Of a DNA stretch of 64,000 nt, positions 54,944 to 64,000 are shown one piece after another. The DNA is from Iris pallida. Its lineage: Eukaryota; Streptophyta; Magnoliopsida; Asparagales; Iridaceae. Under the pieces are notes generated by a model. That model saw only the letters and a program-made list of their open reading frames with translations, was not told the DNA's origin and did no database searches. The stretch covers positions 26,389,060-26,453,059 of the forward strand of contig JANAVB010009598.1 in the NCBI GenBank assembly GCA_029216955.1, read 5' to 3'. The translations under genes and the position numbers were made by a program. Numbering within the stretch: position 1 is the stretch's first letter; each line of letters starts with the position of its first letter.

Positions 54944-57461
54944 TGTCACGCCCTGCTCCCGTAGGAGCGATCGTCCTCTCTAAGGCATGATACCGCAAGA
55001 ACCTAGATTACGCTCGTGCAAGGCAGTTTCATAATGGCCGATTACAGCGGCTGCGACGAGATCGTCGTACAGAAGTCCCAAGCAGAAATATTGAACATGC
55101 AGCAGAATTTAGAAGCAAAACACAAGTTATTCAAAAGTGCTTTTTATTGATATTGAACAATAATATTACAATGGGGCGCACGGCCATGATTACAAGTCTC
55201 TCAAGCTCACTTTTCTCTCATTTTATAAGTCACTCTGCTCTCTCTCATCTCTCGATAAAATGCTTGAGCCAGCGGATGCTTCGGAAGACAATGTCCATGC
55301 ATTATGTCCCGTATAAGTCTTGACTCCACGTGGCTGCACACTTCGAATTGCCAAAGAACTCCGTGCCTCGACGCATCCAAGCGAGCTCCGTGCCACGAGC
55401 TTCAACCTGTGCCTGCACATGAAAACTGTGTGGGTGTCAGTACACAACTGTACTGGTGGAGTGAGCTCCTCGCCTACCCATACAAAATCGATACGTTCAT
55501 TTACTTTGTGTAGCTTAATTCCTTTTGATTGTCTTTCTAGTCTTGCCTTAGGATCAATTTTAAGACAACGACGTCTTGGCCTATACTTGGTAACACAACG
55601 ACAGGGTTGTGCTATACTCTATTCGTGACTTCAATATATTCGAGGCAATGCCTCGCCGAGTAAAAACTTATGCAACTCAGCCGTGCCAAGACTTTCACTT
55701 GCCTTATGTGCCTTTAGACTATTCTCGTGCCAATGACGTCAAGGAGACGACTCGTGCTGGTCGTGCCAATGGACTTGATCATACCTTAAGACCGAGGTCG
55801 TGCCTCCCAAGTATCAACCAGACTTAATCAACTTGCCTTACGGCCCTTCCTGACTTAACTCGAGATGATGCCACATTCATGCCAAAGCATGTGTCCTTGT
55901 TATAGCCAAATCTTAGGCTCTAGAATGGTGATGCAACCATGCATACCTAACTCGTACCGATTCATGGTTAGCGCTTGCAATAAGCATAAATTTGTTAACC
56001 TAACTCGTAACCTGCTAGTACTCAACGCAATCCAAGGGCATACACGCGGATAGCTGCTCTTGTGCCGACACATCTATATGAGTGGTCACTAGCAAAGTCA
56101 AGCTATCCTGGATCTTTTGTATATGGTAACCATTCGCGTGGCGAGGTGCGAGCTCCCATCGAATAAACCGCAGCCTATATTGTAACGGTACACTTCAATC
56201 GAGTCGTACCGTCGCTAAAGGACGTACAATATCTGCAATTCCTTCTAGGCTGACACGAACCCGGCGCCTGGGATCGCTCGAGGAATTTCACCCTTGCGCA
56301 CAAGTTGTCCAATGACCATACAAGACTCAACTCGATCTACCAAGTCCTTTCTTAATCAAGACCATGCTTTCCAACTTTCTATCGAGACTCCCAAGTAGCG
56401 GGACCGATCTCGACGACAACCAGTCGCGTGGACTTCCTTATCGAGACTTCTATGTAGCGGAACCGATCTCGTGTACTTTCTTATTGAGACTTATCAAGAC
56501 TCCCAAGTAGCGGGATCGATCTCGTGTACTTTCTTATCGAGACTCCCAAGTAGCGGGACCGATCTCGTGTGCTTCCTTATCGAGACTTATCGATACTGCC
56601 AAGTAGCGGGACCGATCTCGGCGACAACCAGTCGCGTGGACTTTCTTGTCCGTGGCATGCTTTTTACTAAATCAACCGTGGCTCGTGCCTTAGACAGACC
56701 TGGTTCTCTAGGCGACACTATCGCTCCAGTCATATACTTATATGACGACCCTTGTTCTTGTGGGACTATGTGACTTGGCTACCGCAGAAAGAGCGGGACA
56801 GTGCTATAAATAGCTTTGATAGACCAACATAACTTTGCCTAACTTGTTTGGGAAACGACTTGACGAGCAAAAGCTACGCCAAGCTTTATATCGAGGGAAT
56901 GTGCCGTGCACGCGGTCGACTTGAACAACCAAGCTCTTTAGTTTCCTAGACTTAAGCCACAAGCTGCACGATATGACTTAAACCACGGGACATGCGAAGG
57001 CTATGCCAAGCCTTGGACGACGGGACCGTGCATGCTTTATCAAGCATTCACGCGGGTGACGTCTATGACTTAGGCTAATTCGAGCGTTGTGGCAACTTAG
57101 GCCAACTTCCTTCTCCCAAGCCACGGGACGAAGAACCGAGTGTCATTTTGAAAGCATGCTGAACAGACTTCTAAGCAGACCGTGGGACCTTTTTCCATGT
57201 TCTAACACATTTCGACTCGTCGGAATTTATTTCCTTAGCTATGTGGATGCGTCTCTTTTATTATCAAGCCTAACTTGTGCAAGTTGAAAACATGCAATTT
57301 ATTATGTGAAGGCTGAGATGAGACAAGTTCACCGAAACTACCCTACCTGAGCGAGGAGTCGTCTCGGCTGAGCGAGTCTTCGAGCAGCCGTTGCAAGGCT
57401 AAGTCCGAATGCCGCCAGCATTTCGATTCCTCCGATTGACTGAACAGGATGGGCCACTACA
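54944..57461 (-). repeat. V left LTR (3' LTR)
   Basis: 2518 bases, collinear with 59863-62389, with substitutions scattered every 15-30 bases by eye. It ends GGGCCACTACA; the polypurine-side motif follows. Short frames within (for example 56471-56773) translate a tandem repeat. Confidence 0.92.
56382..56625. repeat. Hairpin tandem repeat in V left LTR
   Basis: Five units centred on CGAGACTCCCAAGTAGCGGG + ACCGATCTCG, separated by variable TGTACTTTCTTAT-like spacers. Each unit has nested arms: CGAGA with TCTCG outside, TCCC with GGGA inside. Confidence 0.8.
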
Positions 57462-59862
57462 TCATACACCACTCAGAAAAAGTTTCATCCTCGAAACTAA
57501 CTGAGTACTTACTTTTAGACCACTTTGATCTAAGGACTCTCGTACACACTCCGCCTATGCGTTTCTTCAATCCGAGCCACGCTCACACTACTATCAATCT
57601 TTTCTTCAACACGATTTCAAAATCCTCGACACTTTTCCATTTCTTAAGTCTTACTTGAATTCAACATATCGCTTGGCTGGATCATGCACATATCCCAGGC
57701 ATCCTCGAAATACATATATTTCAGCAAAGCCGCATGATAGAGAATTTGCCATTCTCACTCGAGTCGCATCGTACACATATTCAAGCATCTCTGAAATATA
57801 TGCATATCAGCCGAATCTCGTGAGGGGTATTCTCCTATTCTTGCTTCACTATATCCATCCATACCAATCTTCAAGATCAATCTTTCGTATGCTAACCCTT
57901 GAAATAGGGGCGTCTCGCCTAACCGCTAGGCCATTTTTCAAGGATAAAGTTAATGTCAGGATTGGAATCATAGTTTTTCAACAATAATGCCAACACTGAC
58001 CCCAATCCTAGGGTCAAACCAAGGTCGATAGTACGGGATTTTCTACCCAAGCTTGCATCACTCAGATTTCTAAACATCGAGCAAGATCACCAAATTCGTA
58101 TTAAGGCATTCGTTGCGCAGATTCGAATCCGTTCAAATAATCTATTTGTATAGTCTATTCCTTCCGACATAATTCACATAACCCTTCTAACCAATTCACG
58201 TATTCGATCACGAGGTCGTCTAGCACAATAATTTGTCACGCTCCAATCTCACACAAGTTCGATTATCTACGTTGAACATGAATCACCATGCCACGTTCTT
58301 ACAGGATAATCGTCCTTATTGGAGCGTAACTCTTGCTTGAGTCTAGACTTAATTCATTCTTGATACACAAATTGGACCTACTCAATTCTCAAGTTCAATC
58401 GTCAAGCACACTGAGTCATTCTCCAGTCTACCTTCGCGTCAAACCACAAGTCGAAGCAATCAATTTTCCACGCCATGCAAGTTCGATCATCTCCGCTGTA
58501 TGAATCACCATACCAGCGCTCACGCAGAGTGATCGCCCTAATTCGATGTGACGTATGTACGAGGCTGGAGTTGCGCTCGCATAAGACAAGAACGTCAACG
58601 TTATGGTTATCGTCGAAGCAATCCAAACATTTTATTTTCATCCTAGCCAAGATCTCAATTCGATAGTCTGACCGTCATTCGTTCAACTAAAAAATGCTCG
58701 AGCCAAGTCTATCTTTTCTTCGACACATTCCAACATCCTGAGTATAGCATCCATCAGAACTATGACATTTTACACGATCACCGTTCCTCGAATCAGATTA
58801 CCCCCGAGTTATCGCAAATAGATCTTTGATACGCCTCAATACCATCGATGATGTACGTAACCTGACGATCTTCCTTTGCAATGAACTCCGAGTCATGCAT
58901 CTGATGCTATTGTCCGAATTGGATATACCACAATTCCATTCGACCAAATCCAAAATTATAAGTACGATCCTCTAGGTTTCCTCATTCCAGACATTCATTT
59001 TCATTCATCGTTCCAAGTCCTGATTCGATATCGTTTCCTAACTCGCGTTGCCCATTCACAAGTTGTCCGAATGACATCTCATTCAAGACATTCAAAATCA
59101 CGACCAACTAAGCGTGACGCGTTCTAAGGCTTTACGCGATCGCATCGCCTCACCGACATACTCAATGTTACCCCTAATCCTCAATTTCGCTCGAATGATT
59201 TCTAAGACGGACCATACACCACTCAGGATTTGAGCCATCCGATTTAGTCTACAATTACGTTCGCATTATTCGCTAAAACATCTTTCAGATTCGTTCGATG
59301 AATCTCTTGCGTAATCGCTCACGTCGTCTCGACTACTAAGTCGTTTGTACTATTCCTCAAAATCTAAACCAATCTTCCGTGTACGCCTAAGTGTTAGTCC
59401 GATAGTGTTTTAATAGATATACACTCTAAGTATATCTCCGTTCCCGACCGTACTTAATATCGCTCGTAATTCATTTGTACCATAAAGTCTAGATGAGCGA
59501 CATAGGGCACCACTTAGCCAAAAGGTCGTGTGTATAGCCATCCCGTACGGACTATACTCTGATTTGGCATACTCATTTGCTAATGTCGACGTAGGACTAT
59601 TTAGGCCTGCACGCGACTTGCTAACTTTAGCATGTATTTTCTATCAACTCATGTTTGACACCGTTCGGCACAAAGGCTATCGCCTACGGATGCGTTCGAT
59701 TGAACACTCGTACGAGCTTTTGAAAATATTTAGACTTATTGTATGGACATGCCGTGGGACATTTGAGAGAGAGCACATACTTCTTTTTCCATGAATGAGC
59801 TTTCAAAACTGAGAGATTCGACTTGAAATCCAAGGACGTAAAGCCGTGCTCTGATACCATTA
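57462..59862 (-). mobile_element. V internal region (non-coding)
   Basis: 2401 bases. The left end reads, on the minus strand, GTTTCGAGGATGAAACTTT and then the LTR, a polypurine-side motif like those of A, Y and Z. A Z-like block lies at about 58497-58600. A TGTCACGCTCCAATC near 58235 resembles an LTR terminus, possibly an old internal rearrangement. No protein is recognised. Confidence 0.8.
59848..59862 (-). other. Primer-binding site of V (tRNA-iMet type)
   Basis: TGGTATCAGAGC on the minus strand, three bases from the 5' LTR end (59863). Confidence 0.9.
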
Positions 59863-62389
59863 TGTCATGCCCCGCTCCGGTAGGAGCGATCGACCTCGCT
59901 AATACGTGATGCCACACGAGCCTAGATTGTGCTCGTGTAAGGCAGTTTCATAACGGCCGATTACAGCGGCTGCGACGGGGTCGTCACACAGAAGTTCCAA
60001 GCAGAAATATTGAACAAGCAGCAGAAATTTAGAAACAAAACACAAGTTATTCAAAAGTACTTTTTATTGATATTGAACAATAATATTACAATGGGGGGCA
60101 CGGCCATGATTACAAGTCTCTCAAGCTCACTTTTCTCTCATTTTACAAGTCACTCTGCTCTCTCTCATCTCTCGATACAATGCTTGAGCCAGCGGATGCT
60201 TCGGAAGGCAATGTCCATACATTATGTCCCGTATAAGTCTTGACTCCACGCGGCCGCACACTTCGAATCGCCAAGGAACTCCGTGCCTCGATGCATCTAA
60301 GCGAGCTCCGTGCCACGAGCTTCTACCTGTGCCTGCACATGAAAACTGTGTGGGTGTCAGTACTTAACTGTACTGGTGGAGTGAGCTCCTCGTCCACCCA
60401 TACATAACTGACACGTTCATTTACTTTATGCAGCTTAATCCCTTTTGATTGTCTTTCTAGTCTTGTCTTAGGATCAATTTTAAGACAACGACGCCTTGGC
60501 CTATACTTGGTAACGCAACGACAGGGTCATGCAATAATCTATTCATGACTTCAATATATTCGAGGCAGTGCCTCACCGAGTAGAAACTTATACAACTCGG
60601 CCGTGCCAAGACTTTCACTTGCCTTATGTTCCTTTAGACCATTCTTGTGCCAATGACGTCAAGGGGACAACTCATGCTGGTCGTGCCAATGGACTTGATC
60701 GTGCCTTAAGACCGAGGCCGTGCCTTCCAAGTATCAACCAGACTTAATCAACTTGTCTTACGGCCCTTCCTGACTTAACTCGAGACGATGCCACATTCAT
60801 GCCGAAACACGTGTCCTTGCTATCCCCAAATCTTAGAACCCAGAATGGTGATGCAACCGTGCACACCTAACTCGTGTCGATTCAAGGTTAGCGCTTGCAA
60901 TAAGCATAACTTGTTAATCCAACTCGTAACCTGCTAGTACTCGACGCAATCCAAAGACATACACGCGGATAGCCGTTCTTGTGTCGACATATCTATATGA
61001 GTGGTCACTAGCAATGTCAAGCTATCATGTATCTTTTGCATACGGTGACCATTCGCGTGGCGATGTACGAGCTACCACTGAATGACCCGCAGCCTTTATT
61101 GTAATGGTTCACTTCAATCGAGTCGTACCGTCGATGAAGGTCGTACAATATCTGCAATTCCTCCTAGGCTGATACGAACCCGGCGCCCCGAGATTGCTCG
61201 AGGAATTTTACCCTTGCACACAAGTTGTCCAATGACCATGCAAGACTCAACTCGATCTACCAAGTCCTTTCTTAATCATGACCATGCTTTTCAACTTTCT
61301 ATCGAGACTCCCAAGTAGCGGGACCGATCTCGGCGACAACCAGTCGCATGGACTTCCTTATCGAGACTCCCATGTAGCAGGACCGATCTCGTACACTTTC
61401 TTATCGAGACTTATCGAGACTCCCAAGCAGCGGGACCGATCTCGTGTACTTCCTTATCGAGACTCCCAAGTAGCAGGACCGATCTTGTGTGCTTCCTTAT
61501 CGAGACTTATCGAGACTCCCAAGTAGCGGGACCGATCTCGACGACAACCAGTCGCGTGGACTTTCTTGTCCGTGGCATGCTTTTCACTAAACCAACTGTG
61601 GCTCATGCCTTAGACAGACCTTGTTCTCTAGGTGACGCTATCGCTCCAGTCACATACTTATATGACGAGCCTTGTTCTCATGGGACCATGTGACTTGGCA
61701 ACCGCAGAAAGAGCGGGACAGTGCTATAAATAGCTTTGATAGACCAATATAACTTTGCCTAACTTGTTCGGGCAACGAATTAACGAGCAAAGGCTATGCC
61801 AAGCTTCGCATCGAGGGAACGTGCCGTGCACACGGTCGACTTAAACAACCAAGCTCTTTGGGTGCCTAGACTTAAGCCACAAGTCGTGCGATACGACTTA
61901 AACCGCGGGACATGCGAAGGCTATGCCAAGCCTTGGACGACGGGACCGTGCATGCTTTATCAAGCATTCACGCGGGCGACGCCTATGACTTAGACTAATT
62001 CGAGCGTTGTGGCAACTTAGCAACTTAGGCCAACTTTCTTCTCCCAAGCCACGGGACAAAGAACCGAGTGTCATTTTGAAAGAACGTTGAGCAGACTTCT
62101 AAGCAGACCGTTAGACCTTTTTCCATGTTCTAACACATTCCGACTCGTCGAGATTTATTCCCTTAGCTATGTGGATGCGTCTCTTTTATTATCAAGCCTA
62201 ACTTGTGCAAGTTGAAAACATACAATTTATTATGTGAAGGCTAAGATGAGGCAAGTTCACCGAAACTACCCCACCTTAGCGAGGAGTCGCCTCGGCTGAG
62301 CGAGTCTTCGAGCAGCCGTTGCAAGGCTAAGCCCGAACTCCGCCGGCGTTTCGATTCCTCCGATTAACTGAGCGGGACGGGGCACTACA
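59863..62389 (-). repeat. V right LTR (5' LTR)
   Basis: 2527 bases, starting TGTCATGCCCCGC (one decayed base relative to the left copy) and ending GGGGCACTACA, then the TSD AAGAC. Confidence 0.92.
61302..61548. repeat. Hairpin tandem repeat in V right LTR
   Basis: Five units matching the array in the left LTR, with the same nested arms. Several units carry changes (CAGGACCGAT, CATGTAGCAGG). Confidence 0.8.
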
Positions 62390-62531
62390 AAGACCCAACA
62401 AGAATTTATTAGTATGAAATTAGGAATTTGAAAAGATTTGGGTACGAAAGCTTTAATTGAAGAGTGAACAACAATTGTTATAAATTTTCTCAAAAATTAT
62501 AATAGAATTATAAAATAATAATATGATTACT

Positions 62532-62636
62532 GTTGAAGACGTCAACATCGAAAGCGGAGAAACAGCGTTGAAAATGTTAACATCGAAAGCGGAGAAACAG
62601 TGTTGAAAACGTCAACATCGAAAGCGGAGAAGCACA
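62532..62636. repeat. 35-base tandem repeat, three copies (U left)
   Basis: The unit GTTGAAGACGTCAACATCG + AAAGCGGAGAAACAGC-like tail occurs three times. The first half has GTTGA...TCAAC arms and a GACGTC core. The partner in the right repeat (63849-63918) has two copies. Confidence 0.85.
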
Positions 62637-62673
62637 TTGATAGATAAAACTACTTTAAAGTTTTGGCATCACC

Positions 62674-62683
62674 CTATATAAAC
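62674..62683 (+). promoter_or_regulatory. TATA-like element in U repeat
   Basis: CTATATAAAC on the + strand lies about 40 bases after the 35-base repeats that carry GACGTC cores. This arrangement resembles plant pararetrovirus-type or LTR promoters. It points the opposite way to the PBS-defined orientation, so its meaning is unclear. Confidence 0.35.
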
Positions 62684-63072
62684 TCAAAATAGATTTCTCA
62701 TTCTCAATTCTTCGATTCATAACTTATGAAATTACAAACTACTTGTAAGCTACAAAACAATCAAAAGAAGATAAAGTAAATCTCTAAGTTCTTATCTATA
62801 AGATAAGTCAATCCCTAACCAACCCCAACCAACTCAAGAGATAAAATTCTCTTTATTTTGCTTTATCCTAACGAACAAACTAAAGAATCCAAAATAACTG
62901 AAAATTTAAGTGGTTCTCCATCATTCTCCTCGGCTTTGAAAAATTCACCTCCTGGTGAATCAAGTGTGAAATTCGAAAATTATGCTCCTCTTAATGCCCT
63001 CCAATTCGGCCATGGCAGAGGTCTTTGCTTTGGCAACTTAGTCAACATTGAAGTTTCTGACAAGACGAAACT

Positions 63073-63501
63073 CTATGGCGGTACTGGAGGTTGTAGAAGT
63101 GGAAAAAGTAGAATATTCAATAGGGACCAATCCCGTACTTCAACAACTTGTGGATGTCTCGATGTCTCTAGAAACGTAAAATGATCGCCCCTGCAGTCAA
63201 TTATTATTTTCTGCAAACTATTACAATGATTTGTAGCAAATATATAATAGAAATTGTTCACATGTTTAATTATTCGGACACATTCAAAATATTTAGATGA
63301 CTTAATAGGTTTTTTAAATTTATTTGTTTCATAATATTGCCTATTTAATTCTTCTAATGGAGATATATAACACTCAAAATTTATTAATGGTTTAAATCTA
63401 GACTTATAAAGTTCAAAATTTATTACTGGTTTAAATCTAGACTTAGACTCAGACTTGGATTTAACTTCTGACTCGTCTATGACAGAGTCAACAGGTTCCA
63501 C
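63073..63501 (-). CDS. Unrecognised 142-residue frame in U
   Basis: I do not recognise this protein. The frame starts MEPVDSVIDESEVKSKSESK, an acidic and Ser/Lys-rich head. It then has two near-repeats (SRFKPVINFELYK and SRFKPLINFECYI, about residues 21-46) and a Lys/Tyr/Asn-rich middle. The tail is hydrophobic and Pro-rich (LLFPLLQPPVPP). It lies between the terminal repeats, on the strand defined by the primer site, so it could be a remnant of the element's own protein. No RT, protease, zinc-knuckle or integrase motif is visible. It may equally be chance openness in AT-rich DNA. Confidence 0.3.
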   Translation of the reverse strand: MEPVDSVIDESEVKSKSESKSRFKPVINFELYKSRFKPLINFECYISPLEELNRQYYETNKFKKPIKSSKYFECVRIIKHVNNFYYIFATNHCNSLQKIIIDCRGDHFTFLETSRHPQVVEVRDWSLLNILLFPLLQPPVPP

Positions 63502-63677
63502 TAATCAATTTTTTATGTATATAGGCTCACTGTTAGCAATAGTTTTTTACTTTATTTCTATTGGAAAATTCTTCAAATATTTTTTTTCATTCCAGCAAGT
63601 ATCTTATCAATTATCGCAGAAAGTTGTTGTGAGTAATTTTGTGCAGACATTCTTAAACTATTTCTAAACCAGGGTTT

Positions 63678-63693
63678 GGCTCTGATACCAATT
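63678..63693 (-). other. Primer-binding site of U (tRNA-iMet type)
   Basis: On the minus strand AATTGGTATCAGAGCC lies directly inside the right terminal repeat. TTGGTATCAGAGCC is the usual iMet primer site, as in plant Ty1/Copia elements and in pararetroviruses. It marks the right repeat as a 5' LTR-like end and U as a minus-strand element. Confidence 0.85.
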
Positions 63694-64000
63694 TGACGCG
63701 GGACGAAGACCCAACAAGAATTTATTAATATGAAATTAAGAATTTGAAAAGATTTGGGTGCAGAAGCTTTAATTGAAGAGTGAACAACAATTGTTATATA
63801 TTTGTCTCAAAAATTATAATAGAATTGTAAAATAATAATATGATTACCGTTGAAGACGTCAACGTCGAAAGCGGAGAAGCAGGGTTGAAAACATCAACGT
63901 CGAAAGCGGAGAAGCACGTTGATAGAGAAAACTACTTTAAGGTTTTGGCATCGCATCATATAAACTCAAAATAGATTTCTCATTCTCAATTCTTCGATTC
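63694..64000 (-). mobile_element. Unit U, right terminal repeat (runs off the window)
   Basis: It begins TGACGCGGGACGAAGACCC and parallels 54927-54943 plus 62395-62718. It ends at the window edge at the same base to which the left copy was followed. Confidence 0.8.
63849..63918. repeat. 35-base tandem repeat, two copies (U right)
   Basis: Two units of GTTGAAGACGTCAACGTCG + AAAGCGGAGAAGCAGG-like tail, one fewer than in the left repeat. Confidence 0.85.

Larger units (their letters stand above)
54944..62389 (-). mobile_element. Element V: non-autonomous LTR retrotransposon nested in U
   Basis: Starts TGTCACGCCC, ends GGGGCACTACA, with exact 5-base TSD AAGAC. LTRs are about 2.5 kb, the internal region 2.4 kb, and the minus-strand primer site is tRNA-iMet. 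No gag or pol seen. The element is related to Z: LTR heads share the CACGAGCCTAGATTG/CGAGCCTGGAGTTG type of arrangement, and the internal regions share a block of about 100 bases. The empty target is visible at 63704-63715 in U's right repeat. Confidence 0.92.
62390..62718 (-). mobile_element. Unit U, left terminal repeat, continuation
   Basis: It matches 63706-64000 almost throughout (CCAACAAGAATTTATTA start, ATTCTCAATTCTTCGATTC at the window edge), differing by substitutions and by three versus two copies of a 35-base repeat. The full length is unknown because the right copy runs off the window. Confidence 0.8.
62719..63693 (-). mobile_element. Unit U, internal region
   Basis: About 1 kb between the two direct repeats, AT-rich. 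It holds one open minus-strand frame (63073-63501), an overlapping open + frame without ATG (about 62858-63184), and a primer site at its right end. It is too short for gag-pol; most likely a deletion derivative or a short terminal-repeat retroelement. Confidence 0.6.

Noticed and set aside
62858..63184. 108-residue + strand frame in U
   Set aside because: It has no ATG at its start, overlaps the minus-strand frame, and lies antisense to the orientation fixed by the primer site; no motif recognised.

Overview
This window is plant nuclear DNA, almost certainly from a flowering plant with a repeat-rich genome. The evidence is long-terminal-repeat (LTR) retrotransposons of Ty3/Gypsy type with multi-kilobase LTRs, tRNA-iMet primer sites, a plant L1-type LINE with a zf-RVT domain, a plant-mobile-domain (PMD) transposon gene, and long (AT)n microsatellites. 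I see no intact cellular gene, tRNA or rRNA gene. Nearly all of the 64 kb can be explained as transposons inserted into one another.

The nest can be read from target-site duplications (TSDs) and from the uninterrupted second copies of each target. The oldest layer is a decayed PMD-type transposon gene on the minus strand (about 52.9 kb down to 45.2 kb). Two retroelements cut it: a solo LTR (A'', 45535-49866, TSD CAAGG) and the 5' LTR of element X, which ends at 45224. X is a minus-strand retroelement whose far end lies left of the window. Its internal part carries a 5'-truncated LINE (417-3325) set between AT microsatellites. Inside X's LTR sits element Y (7571-43464, TSD TTAAC), whose two LTRs of about 4.2 kb now lie far apart because both were themselves hit. 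Y's left LTR holds element Z (10340-28540, TSD GCGGC/GCGAC). Z's left LTR holds element A (11518-21972, TSD CATTC), the least decayed element. Y's right LTR holds a solo LTR A' (34869-41461, TSD AATTC), and A' holds another solo LTR, W (36733-39635, TSD ATAAT).

To the right of the PMD gene there is a promoter-like stretch, then a 1.2-kb zone packed with a TATGCGCCCA motif in both orientations, then AT-rich sequence. After that a further LTR retroelement, V (54944-62389, TSD AAGAC), is inserted into the first direct repeat of another retroelement-like unit, U (54927-64000, running off the window).

X, Y, Z, A and V have both ends or internal segments visible, yet none retains recognisable gag or pol coding. 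They look like non-autonomous derivatives that share LTR-end, polypurine and leader modules with Tekay/Del-type chromoviruses. The most unusual feature is repeated independent arrays of short tandem units that each fold into a hairpin, some with covarying stems, in elements Z, W, V, U, A'' and the PMD upstream region. The LTRs also carry dense W-box-like (TTGAC) clusters, and X has a six-copy G-box cluster. Percent identities and insertion ages were not computed; statements of similarity come from reading copies side by side.
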